DNA of 64,000 bases from positions 62,001 through 126,000 of the forward strand of contig JAGYXB010000028.1 of assembly GCA_022495005.1 (NCBI GenBank), given 5' to 3'. Shown here one piece after another: positions 53,801-61,580 of the stretch; position 1 is the stretch's first letter, and the number at the start of each line of letters is the position of its first letter. Position numbers and translations under genes: made by a program. The notes beneath the pieces are model-generated. The model saw only the letters and a list, made by a program, of their open reading frames with translations, searched no databases and was not told where the DNA came from. This DNA comes from Rhyacophila brunnea (taxonomy: Eukaryota > Arthropoda > Insecta > Trichoptera > Rhyacophilidae).

Positions 53801-55797
53801 CGGAGGACTCTTAGGACCCGGAGGAAGAGGGATGGGGTAAGCACGGACACGGAGGTGGCAGCGCCTCATCGTCCTCAAGTCGATCGATCTCAATCGAAAG
53901 AGTTGTCAGCCCCGGCGTATGGACCAGCATTCACGAATCAGTATCCTCATCTCACTCAGTATCAGTCGAGAGGCCGAGGAGAATCATCAGCCCGGTCGTA
54001 TACACAGACTACTCCATCTCCGGATCTTCATCAGGATCCTCCGAGGGCGGCAGACGCGGAGGATGGGGAGGTCTCGGTGGTCACGGCGGCCACGGAGGAC
54101 TCGGTCACGGCGGTCTTGGAGGACTCGGCGGTCTCGGAGGCCTTGGTGGTCTTGGAGGCCACGGAGGACTCTTAGGACCCGGAGGAAAGAGAGGATGGGG
54201 TAGGCACGGACACGGAGGTGGCAGCGCCTCATCGTCCTCGAGTCGATCGATTTCAATCGAAAGAGTTGTCAGCCCCGGCGTATGGACCAGCATTCACGAA
54301 TCAGTATCCTCATCTCACTCAGTATCAGTCGAGAGGCCGAGGAGAATCATCAGCCCGGTCGTATACACAGACTACTCAATTTCCGGATCTTCGTCAGGAT
54401 CTTTCGAGGGCGGCAGACGCGGAGGATGGGGAGGTCTCGGTGGTCACGGCGGCCACGGAGGACTTGGTCACGGCGGTCTTGGAGGACTCGGCGGTCTGGG
54501 AGGCCTTGGTGGTCTGGGAGGCCTTGGTGGTCTTGGAGGTCACGGAGGACTCTTAGGACCCGGAGGAAAGAGAGGATGGGGTAGGCACGGACACGGAGGT
54601 GGCAGCGCCTCATCGTCCTCAAGTCGATCGATCTCAATCGAACAAGTTGTCAGACCCGGCGTATGGACCAGCATTCGCGAATCAGTATCCTCATCTCACT
54701 CGGTATCAGTCGAGAGGCCGAGGAGAATCATCAGCCCGGTCGTATACACAGACTACTCCATCTCCGGATCTTCGTCAGGATCTTCCGAGGGCGGAAGACG
54801 TGGAGGATGGGGAGGTCTCGGTGGTCACGGCGGCCACGGAGGACTCGGTCACGGCGGTCTTGGAGGACTCGGCGGTCTCGGAGGCCTTGGTGGTCTTGGA
54901 GGCCACGGAGGACTCTTAGGACCCGGAGGAAAGAGAGGATGGGGTAAGCACGGACACGGAGGTGGCAGCGCCTCATCGTCCTCAAGTCGATCGATCTCAA
55001 TCGAAAGAGTTGTCAGCCCCGGCGTATGGACCAGCATTCACGAATCAGTATCCTCATCTCACTCGGTATCAGTCGAGAGGCCGAGGAGAATCATCAGCCC
55101 GGTCGTATACACAGACTACTCCATCTCCGGATCTTCGTCAGGGTCTTCCGAGGGCGGCAGACGCGGAGGATGGGGAGGTCTCGGTGGTCACGGAGGACAC
55201 GGTCACGGCGGCCACGGAGGACTCGGTAACTTGGGCGGTCTGGGTGGTCTTGGAGGCCACGGAGGACACGGTCACGGCGGTCTTGGAGGACTCGGCGGTC
55301 TGGGAGGTCTTGGTGATCTTGAAGGCCACGGAGGAAAGAGAGGATGGGGCAAAGACAGACTCGGAGGTGGCAGCGCTTCATCGTCATCAAGTCGATCGAT
55401 TTCAATTGAAGAAGTTGTCAGACCAGCTGTTTGGACTAGTATTCACGAATCATCATCGTCGTCTCATTCAGTATCAGTCGAGAAGCCTAGAAGAGTTGTG
55501 AGGCCAGTTATCGATTATTCATTATCACTGTCTGTATCTTCATCTGTATCAGCTGAAGGTGTCAGAAGAAGATCGCGTCCTTCCACGTCTTCTGTAGTTT
55601 TATCTGATTCTAGATCTAGTGAGGTTGGTCTAGGAAGAGTCGGTGCTCTTCGCAGGTTAGGCGGAGGCCATGTACCTCGACCAGCTGTCTATACACATCA
55701 CCCTGGTCTACACAGTGTTAAGCCGCATTGTCCACTATCAAATTTCAATGTGCACGTGAAAGTTGGAAATATTCGCAAAACTAATGGAAATTGCTAA
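38145..55797 (+). CDS. FibH: Heavy-chain silk fibroin (h-fibroin), main exon
   Basis: This is the main structural protein of caddisfly larval silk. It is made in the labial (silk) glands and secreted with light-chain fibroin as an underwater adhesive fibre. The layout is an acidic/basic N-terminal domain (38145-38800), then about 42 repeat units. Each unit has a Ser-rich half (SASSSSSRSISIERVVSPG, GVWTSIHESVSSSHSVSVE, RPRRIISPVVYTDYSIS) and a Gly-rich half (GGLGGHGGHGGLGHGG, GGLGGLGG runs, GPGGKRGWGKHGHGGG). A C-terminus ends CPLSNFNVHVKVGNIRKT-NGNC with the stop TAA at 55795-55797. S-x-E and S-x-S-x motifs are the known phosphoserine/Ca2+ motifs of this silk. Long open stretches: 38145-41010, 41011-41416, 41424-41780, 41785-43826, 44480-45312, 45313-45718, 45733-46378, 46600-47930, 48150-48672, 48715-49085, 49240-49747, 49765-50090, 50180-51710, 51768-52137, 52198-52684, 52866-53150, 53250-53533 and 53850-55797. 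They lie in changing frames, so the listed span is not one uninterrupted ORF; consensus errors are the likeliest cause. Nominal length is about 5,880 codons. Exon 1 with the start and signal peptide is not located. Confidence 0.93.
41008..41012 (+). other. Frame break: one C missing
   Basis: TTAGGACCGGAGG replaces the TTAGGACCCGGAGG of nearly all other units. The same one-base loss occurs at about 50090. Both end a long open stretch, and the expected protein continues in the next frame. Confidence 0.85.
41416..41424 (+). other. Frame break: two bases missing
   Basis: GCCTCATCCTCTGAGTCGAT stands for the usual GCCTCATCGTCCTCGAGTCG-AT. A related one-base loss is at 41781 (CATCGTCTCGAGTCG). Together they restore neither frame to the original. 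Confidence 0.8.
43799..43985 (+). other. Corrupted repeat patch 1
   Basis: Several small indels in one unit: GTCGAGGCCGAGAGAATC, GGTCGCACACAGAC, then GATGCGGAGTGCGATGGGGA and GGATCTGCAGGACGGCGGTC. The clustering of errors in one unit, flanked by clean units, looks like a poorly polished assembly segment. Confidence 0.8.
44272..44480 (+). other. Corrupted repeat patch 2
   Basis: ATCTCCGATCTTCTGCCAG through GGTCTTGGGATCTTGGTATT has many small insertions and deletions relative to neighbours. The frame recovers at about 44480. Confidence 0.8.
45311..45735 (+). other. Frame breaks at both ends of one unit
   Basis: A base is lost at GGCCACGAGGACTCTTAG (45312), and bases are gained at GGCCTTGGGTGGGTCCTTGG (about 45715-45732). 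Between them the silk sequence is clean in the intermediate frame. This unit also carries an extra Gly/His/Leu block. Confidence 0.8.
46377..46610 (+). other. Corrupted repeat patch 3
   Basis: ATCATCGCCCGGCCGTATAA, ACTACCACCCTCCGGATC, GACTAGGGCGGTTCGAGGCT and GGGGTGGCACGACACGG are each one or two bases off the standard unit. Confidence 0.8.
47930..48150 (+). other. Corrupted repeat patch 4
   Basis: Starts at GGAGACCTGGTCACGG and includes AAGAGGAGAGGATAAAAGCA, CAGAGGCAGCCCTCATCG and AGCCCCATGCATGGACC. The adjacent units are intact. Confidence 0.8.
48673..48715 (+). other. Frame break within a His-rich block
   Basis: GGAGACCCGGTGACTTGGGC and GCCACGGACGGAGGACACGG replace the standard GGAGGACTCGGTGACTTG and GCCACGGAGGACACGG. 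Confidence 0.75.
49080..49242 (+). other. Corrupted repeat patch 5
   Basis: ACTACCCCGGATCTTCGTCA lacks the CATCT segment, GGTCTCGGGTGGTC has an extra G, and GGCCACGAGGACTCTTAGGG has one base lost and one gained. The frame is the same on both sides. Confidence 0.75.
49745..50180 (+). other. Frame breaks in three places within two units
   Basis: TCGATTCAATCG lacks one base (49747). GAGTTGCAGGCGTATGG lacks six (about 49764). TTAGGACCGGAGG lacks one (50090). CAAGTTGCCCCGGCG lacks four (50178). Confidence 0.75.
51705..51772 (+). other. Corrupted repeat patch 6
   Basis: CTCCTTAGGACCCGGGAGGA, GGGGTGGTGGCACGGACACG and GGTGGTACCATCGTCC depart from the standard linker between the Gly-rich half and the Ser-rich half. 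Confidence 0.75.
52130..52205 (+). other. Collapsed repeat unit
   Basis: TCGTCCCTCGAGTCGATCGA leads into a scrambled TTCACCGAAAGAGCTGG and TTCAGCTCACGGTCTTGGAC, then straight into the end of the Gly-rich half. Almost a whole Ser-rich half is missing. The marker spacing here (51815 to 52338, about 523 bp) confirms the fusion of two partial units. Confidence 0.8.
52680..52870 (+). other. Corrupted repeat patch 7
   Basis: GGAGGGTGGCAGCG, GATCTCTCAATCAGAAGAG, CAGCCCGGCATATGG and CAGTCCGAGGCCGAGGGAG carry multiple small errors. Confidence 0.8.
53145..53260 (+). other. Corrupted repeat patch 8
   Basis: TCGTCCCTCAGTCGATCAGT, CAATCTTGAAGAGTTGTC and GTCGAGAATGAGGAG differ from the unit consensus. 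The frame happens to be kept across the patch. Confidence 0.7.
53534..53850 (+). other. Corrupted repeat patch 9
   Basis: Nearly a full unit with errors: AATCGAAGAGTTGTC, GGCGTGGACCAGCCACG, CAGTATCCAGTCGAGAG, GGCGGCAGGCGCGGAGGAGA, GGCCACAGCGAAGGAC, GGAGGAAGAGGGATGGGG. After this, the frame is clean to the stop codon. Confidence 0.8.
55401..55797 (+). other. Fibroin C-terminal domain
   Basis: The last diverged repeat (EEVVRPAVWTSIHESSSSSH, VEKPRRVVRPVIDYSLSLS) is followed by non-repetitive RRRSRPSTSSVVLSDS, GRVGALRRLGGGHVPRPAVY and THHPGLHSVKPHCPLSNFNV, then HVKVGNIRKTNGNC and stop. The layout 'C-x(6-9)-V-x-V-K-x(n)-NC' parallels the moth heavy-chain end (NCGIPRRQLVVKFRALPCVNC-like), where cysteines give an intrachain bond and the link to light-chain fibroin. 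One cysteine fewer is visible here than in the moth pattern. Confidence 0.85.
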
Positions 55798-56321
55798 CCC
55801 ATTATACTGGTACATCGCATAAGATAAACATTTACCAATGTGAAATTTTTGTTTTACTAACTCATTTCATGTGAGATTTATACTCAATGCCACATAAAAC
55901 TTTATAAAACTATTACGCGATATTGTGCATAAAATAACTACATAATTAACATTTTATTTTCTATACATATTATATTTCATTAGTTATTATATTACATGTA
56001 CTATGCACTTTTCTAAATCTCTTTTTAATAATAAAAATATGTATTCTAAATTATAAACAATGTTTTATTTTCGACCTTAATATTTTCATACCATGTTAAT
56101 CAAACTTACTGTCGTAGTCATAAACAGTTTTTTATATAATACATACACGTATATTAATTTTTTTCCCATTGGCTATAATACATTAACGACTTTTTAACTT
56201 AAACCGTTCGTAAACGGGCAATGCAGTTCTGAAATATTTTTTTGAATTGCTGATGAAAATTTTGCAGTAGTAATTTGTCTTTATAGCCACCCCGCAATAT
56301 AGTATTGCATGATATCGAGGG
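55798..56321 (+). terminator. 3' UTR with candidate poly(A) signal at 56030-56035
   Basis: The sequence after the stop returns to AT-rich. AATAAA at 56030-56035 (TTTAATAATAAAAATATG) is the first canonical poly(A) signal I see on the + strand after the fibroin stop. The following bases up to 56321 hold no gene. Confidence 0.55.
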
Positions 56322-57386
56322 TATACTGACAGAGCGCATTAAGTCATAGGGTGTATAGTTTTGAAAATAAAAACATTATTAAGTCATATTGTTATTTTTT
56401 ATTCTGGCAGAAAGCATTAAGTTATGCGTTCTGCGTTCTGCGTGTACAACATACAGGACTTGTGGTCTGCAATATTTATCAAGTCACAAATAGATTACAA
56501 CGAATAGACCGGCACCAAATATTTGTAATTATATACTTAAAAAAATATATAATTATTAGTAACTAATATGTATTATTATATAACGTTTATTGAATCAATT
56601 TTAATATGTAAATATTGTCATATTATATATTGTTTTAATAAATGTTTAGGTGAAATCACGTTTTTTTAAACAGAATAATTAAATAATTTAAGAAATTTTC
56701 AAATGGATGTCTTGAAGTCCTGATAATTTGTCTCATCTGATAAGTACGAGTACTTCGCCATATTTTGATAAAAATAATACTCAATGATTCAACGCGACTT
56801 TCATAACTCATCTTTAGTCCAAGAAAATTCAAGTAAACATGTTATTCTTTATGAGGAAATCGGTCTTTTTTCCGAAAATGATAATGTAGGTGACTAAAGT
56901 ATTTTAAAGAGAAAAAAGATGGAACATGCAAATCCTCAAAACTGGAAGAGAGAAAAAATAAATGTTTCAGTAATGAATGCTTACCTTACAATAATTTTAA
57001 GGTATTGACAACAGTTCCAAAACTGCCGAAGCGATTTGCAAATCATAAGTAATGTAAATTCAATTTGAATTCATTGGTTGAAGATGACAAAATTGAATTG
57101 TGTCGCAATTTTTGGATTTGTTCTTACGATCGAAAATAAGATTTCACACTAAAAAAGTCAGCAGTCACATTAAAATTACATTGTTTTTTTTTTAAATATA
57201 CATAGGCACAACTTATTGACATTGATTATTATGTTTTGTATGCCAAAAAAGTTATTCTTTATAATGTAGAAAAATATTTTTAAATCATAAAAAAATCTAC
57301 ATGAGAAAACGCTTTGAAACAAAAAATGTCCATTTTGCGATTATCTCACAACTTGTTTTAATGACTTAATGCTTTCTGTCAGTATA
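56322..57386. mobile_element. DNA transposon remnant with TIRs, 1065 bp
   Basis: The left end TATACTGACAGAGCGCATTA (continuing AGTCA) is mirrored by the right end TAATGCTTTCTGTCAGTATA (preceded by TGACT). TA is present at both borders. Inside, a damaged + frame near 56783-57010 contains MIQRDFHNSSLVQENSSKHV, then acidic residues and LKRKKMEHANPQNWKREKIN. The 'NP..WKR..' motif resembles the N-terminus of a transposase-like family whose C-terminal part I see at 59.8-60.3 kb, which suggests a related element. Confidence 0.65.
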
Positions 57387-57649
57387 CGCTTCACTATCAA
57401 AAACACGGCAGCATATTGTGTGGGCAATATCAATATCCTTATTACTCAGCTCCATATGCTCCAATACTTTTATTTTCGAGATCTGCTGGCAATTTGCTTC
57501 ACCCCGCCACCGTGGCAAATGTAATACGCCGTTCTCTCGGGTGTATGTGTTTTTAGTTTAATAGACAATATACCTAGTAAGAAACTGGACAAACGAAAAT
57601 GTTGTAGACCCTATCAATGGAGTCATCCTGAGTTATGGGACGTGCAGGG
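57387..57649. other. No gene recognised
   Basis: Short spacer between two mobile elements. No supported feature. Confidence 0.4.
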
Positions 57650-58247
57650 CAGGGCTATTCTATAGTGATAACTATGTTCAACGAAATTGCTTCGGGTGTT
57701 GATATATTCCACCTACGTGAGAATGAGTTTAGGTGGATCTTGTTTTATAAAATCTTAAAATAGGGTATGCTTAACTCATCCGGTGTACTTCCTTGTACCT
57801 ATCTAATTCAACTACTGATATATCTCTTTTTTATGTAATACTGTTATATTTATATATCTTTGTTTCTAAATGTAATGTTGTGAACGTCTTAAACTTATAA
57901 TTTGTAATGTCCACAATATGTTAAAAAAATAAATGAATTGAATTGAACATTATATAATAACTCAAAAATCAATAAAAAGTGAAAAATATGATATGTCGTC
58001 GTCAGGCAGGTAAATTATTTTGGGAAATTAACTGTCAGACATGATATTTTTGAACACGAAAGTCCACGTCCAATAATGTGGTTGAGTAACACAATTTACT
58101 TACACGTCTAACTCGATAGTTAAATATCACGTCTGACTGTTAACTTCCCGGGATAATTAACTGCCTGAATACAACATATCACATTTATATCACATTTCTA
58201 TTGATTTTGCAGTTAAGTGATATATTAGAATAGCCCTGATAGCTCAC
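57650..58247. mobile_element. MITE family M2 interrupted by a LINE 3' end
   Basis: The left end CAGGGCTATTCTATA and right end TATTAGAATAGCCCTG are inverted partners. The body (ACTCAAAAATCAATAAAAAG, GTTGAGTAACACAATTTACT, ACACGTCTAACTCGAT) parallels the M2 copy at 33021-33374. A LINE tail occupies 57664-57950. Confidence 0.7.
57664..57950 (+). mobile_element. Jockey/CR1-like LINE 3' end nested in MITE M2
   Basis: Almost identical to 14805-15064: ITMFNEIASGVDIFHLRENE, FRWILFYKILK, stop, then the same 3' UTR (GTGAACGTCTTAAACTTATA) and an AAATGAATTGAATTG tail. It is a heavily 5'-truncated insertion, typical of target-primed reverse transcription. Confidence 0.85.
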
Positions 58248-59337
58248 TGATTAAGTTAAATTCAAGTCAATTTTTCCCACAGGCCATCATTAAGCATAAA
58301 CCCCATGAAAGGGTTAAAAATAAATCAATGACACACTTTATAAATATAACATAGTATTTTAGTATATTTTTAAAAAGTCACAAATTAAATTTATGTTGTT
58401 TTAATCATATTAAGAGATTTTTTTTACATTTAACAACAAAATTAATTATGTGACAGAAATAACAAGATCACTTAAATAACTTATTGTAACAATTATAACA
58501 AAATTTTTACAATATATGTTAATAATTCGATACTTACCTACCCTATTTAGCTGCTGTAGCGGACTTGTGTATACTGTGTAGCAGCGATTTCCAAACTGGG
58601 AGGCGAGAACAGTTTAACACAATTAATGTAGCCACAGGTTTGCAGTTAGCAAATGCATAGTTTATAAAACGGCCGCTAGTTATAAACTACATAAAAACAG
58701 TCCCATAAAAAGTTGTTTGCAAACCTGTCTGAAAATATGGAGACTAATTTTATAATACCTCACTTCTATACTATTATGAAGCGCGCTGGCTATCTCGTGA
58801 AAAACGAAATAAAAGGGTCAAATCATAATCTTGAAATTTGAGGGAAATTTGTTTAGGTATATTTTGTTGACTTGTCTATTTGGTCGAAATTTAAAAAAAT
58901 TCAGTGAATAAATCAATGCAAAAACCACTAATGCATTCACTGATTTAAAAAGACAAAGTGAAGGCATTCATAAAAAATTGGAGCTTTGGAAATCGAAATT
59001 ACAAAAAAAAATAAGTCCACTTTTAAATGATTTCTACGCCTGATATATTGAAGCAAAAAAAAACTGAGTTCTTTCTTAGTTTGCTAATGCACTTTTCACA
59101 TTATTTTTATTAAAAATGAATATAATAATTCGTGGGTCGGGATGTGAAGTCAGATAAGTCACAAATTGTCATTTTGAGATATAGCAAAAACTAAGTTCAA
59201 AAAATTCCCCTAATTTTAGTTATATTTTTTTATGAGTAACAAATCAAAGTACATGTAATTGGCTTTCAATTATATGTCCTAGAAGTATTCTACTTATTTT
59301 GTTTCATTACAACTTAATTGGTTTAAAAAAAGGGAAT
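58248..59337. other. No gene recognised
   Basis: AT-rich intergenic DNA. AAGTCAGATAAGTCACAAA near 59150 resembles the terminal motif of the next element, so the latter could begin somewhat earlier than called. Confidence 0.4.
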
Positions 59338-61580
59338 TAAGTTATCTGGATTTGCACAAAAAATGATTGACTTACCTTACTACGCACGAAGTGAAATTAT
59401 TATTTTTGCATACTAAATCCGACTAATATTAGCAATAAAATACACATTTAATACATAAACCTTATTGGTTTATTGAATAAAATATATAAATTTAAAATTA
59501 GCATTTTTATAACTTTTTTTAACTTTAATGTTATTTATGTAGTGAAAAGGCACACAAATGTGAATATTATAAAGTTTCATCGTTATCATTAAACTTCAGT
59601 ATGGATTTCTTCAATGGTATCAGGTTAAATATCCCTCACTGTCTCATAAAATTCTCTATAATACGGTGAAATGTGTGGAAGTAAGTCTATCAAATCTTTC
59701 GTCTTGTCTCGTCTTATATATGAAATTTGTTAAAATGCTGTCGTCTCGTCGAGATTTTTTTTAAATTTCACTATTCCCGGTTTATGATTGTTGAATTGAA
59801 GCTACTTAACATCTCTCCAAATAAATTTATTCGCATCTGTGTCTATTTTTCTGAGTTGCAATGATCCTTTTAATCGATCCGAGTAGTTAAAAAAATCTGC
59901 ACGAGTCTTTGCAGTTACTTTAAAAGGATTTGTCTTTGCAGCCTCGCACATTAATTTGGCCCAATCATGAGGATGTTCGATCATTCCACCAAATGTCTTT
60001 TACTTCTTCTCAATTATGCGATGGTCACTATCGCACTCCATATTATTATGTGTGTGGCCAGGGACTAAAAATTTGTGATCAATTATGTTTAAAGTCTCAG
60101 AATGTTTCACTGCTATCATGCTTAATATTATCATGTATCCCCTAGGTCAAGTATTTGAACAGGCACGAAGCTATATCGTTAGCTCGTTAGCTTCTTTATT
60201 AGCAAGAGCCTCGTGCCATACATAGCAATATCTCTGGTTATTATCACAATCATGCACTGTCAAATTTAACGTCCATAGCTGTCGTTTGTAAGAGGCCAGG
60301 GAACTTTCAGCAACTGGTGTGGGCAGACATTGCTGCTACTCTTAATCACAACTCTTAGCTGAATATGTAAAGTCAGCTTCATCATGATGCTCTTTCGATT
60401 CCTCACGATTGTTATTTCTTTCCTCATCATCGGTGGAATTCTTAATTTGTATTTTAAGTTTAGCGCATTTTTGCAAGTATCCTAATTTGGCCGTTTGAAT
60501 GTTATGTTCATGCCATGGAATATTTCTGCGTATAAATGAATATTGATGGGATTAGAGCTAATATTGAGAATATAATATCTCAGTTATGGTCAAATGTGGC
60601 GGAAGCAGTTTCTGATACTGACAGAGTCCCTTCTAGAGTAATGACTCTCATATTGTGATGGGATTGAGAGTATGTGTCTTTGGTATTTGGCTATCTTCTT
60701 CGCTGTTTATTTTTAGGGATATTTTTTCTTCTAGCATCTTCTTGAATAAGTATACCGGAAGTAGTCGCAAGTTCAGTAAGCAAGCAAGGCAGTAGAAACA
60801 TGTTCAATGTCAATTGTGACTGTCACCTAATGTTTTTAGTGTACAACTTTTACAAATTGGTTTCCGTAACAGTTCAAGTAATATTGAACTGTTACTTGGC
60901 AAAAATGTTGTTTTCCTGGTTCGCTTTGTCTGATACGACTTTTTTTCGTATTCATAACTTCTATTATACTTGTTGTGAAACTTTTGCCAGTATTTCGTGC
61001 AACTTCTTTATCATTTCTGAAGGTTTTTGTATCATCCTTTAAGTTACGTTTTTGGTGATTATTTCTTCCGAATCGATAATAAGGATTACAGGTTAAAACA
61101 TCGTTGCGATGTTTAATCGTGGAAGCATTATTTGAGCCCGAAAGGGGTGGTTCTTCAATGTCACTATCATCAGATGGTAAATTAGACTGTAATAATTCTT
61201 GAATATTAAAATCAGGATCTTTTATGCTGTCATCTGAATCCTCAACATACAAGTTATTGGAGTAAATGGTTGAACCTAGAAGCAAGATTATTTGTTTAGA
61301 TATTGTGTACGTGTTTTTAGATTTAAATAAATCAAATTCGATAAATTTGGTAAATTTTGTATAATTTACAAATAATACACATATTTATATAAGTCATAAT
61401 TGTAATATGACTATTTTACTTACGTTCTGTTGTTATTTTTTTTCAAAATTTCACAAAATATCTTAAAAAATACGTTTGATTCACCAAAATCAACACTGAG
61501 TAGGTATGATGTTTGAAGGTAAGCCAACTATGAGTAGTAAGGTAAGTCACACAAAATGTTGACTTATCTGACTACTCATG
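59338..61580 (-). mobile_element. Unclassified DNA transposon, about 2.2 kb
   Basis: TGACTTACCTTACTAC (59368-59383) and GTAGTAAGGTAAGTCA (61534-61549) are perfect 16-bp inverted partners. They are embedded in looser terminal similarity (AAGTTATCTGG / TGACTTATCTGACTAC). Between them the - strand carries a decayed transposase-like gene. The exact termini and target duplication are not resolved. Confidence 0.65.
59799..61285 (-). pseudogene. Decayed transposase-like gene
   Basis: The N-terminal part (60836-61285) is acidic: NNLYVEDSDDSIKDPDFNIQ, LPSDDSDIEEPPLSG. The middle has EHNIQTAKLGYLQKCAKLKI, QIKNSTDDEERNNNREESKE and HHDEADFTYSAK. The C-terminal part has [71 protein letters not shown] and EHPHDWAKLMCEAAKTNPFK, ending TDANKFIWRDVK. 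A GHTH...E.D..H..IE core followed by P.DW recurs in a widespread insect family of transposon-derived 'uncharacterised' proteins. Stops and frame changes show it is dead. The inverted repeats around it argue it is the element's own transposase. I do not assign a superfamily. Confidence 0.65.

Larger units (their letters stand above)
38801..55400 (+). repeat. Fibroin tandem repeat core, about 42 units
   Basis: The marker GCGTATGGACCAGCATTC (GVWTSI) recurs about 42 times from 38810 to 55023. Spacings fall into classes: 363 bp (for example 46664-47027-47390-47753), 381 bp (39968-40349, 54279-54660), 399 bp (40712-41110) and about 423 bp (42607-43030, 50972-51395). The 18-bp steps are single GGLGGL insertions. 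The 60-bp step adds a second Gly/His block (GHGGHGGLGDLGGLGGLGGH). Units differ by only a few bases, a sign of concerted evolution. Two diverged units cap the array, near 38627 and 55429. Confidence 0.92.

Noticed and set aside
38801..55400. CRISPR-like regular repeats
   Set aside because: The periodicity is a protein-coding tandem repeat in a eukaryotic gene, with no unique spacers.
38881..55500. Many long ORFs on both strands overlapping the silk core (Arg-rich, acidic and Pro-rich products)
   Set aside because: They are shadows of the repeat: each repeats with the silk unit, has no start context or domain, and follows directly from the codon usage of the silk frame.
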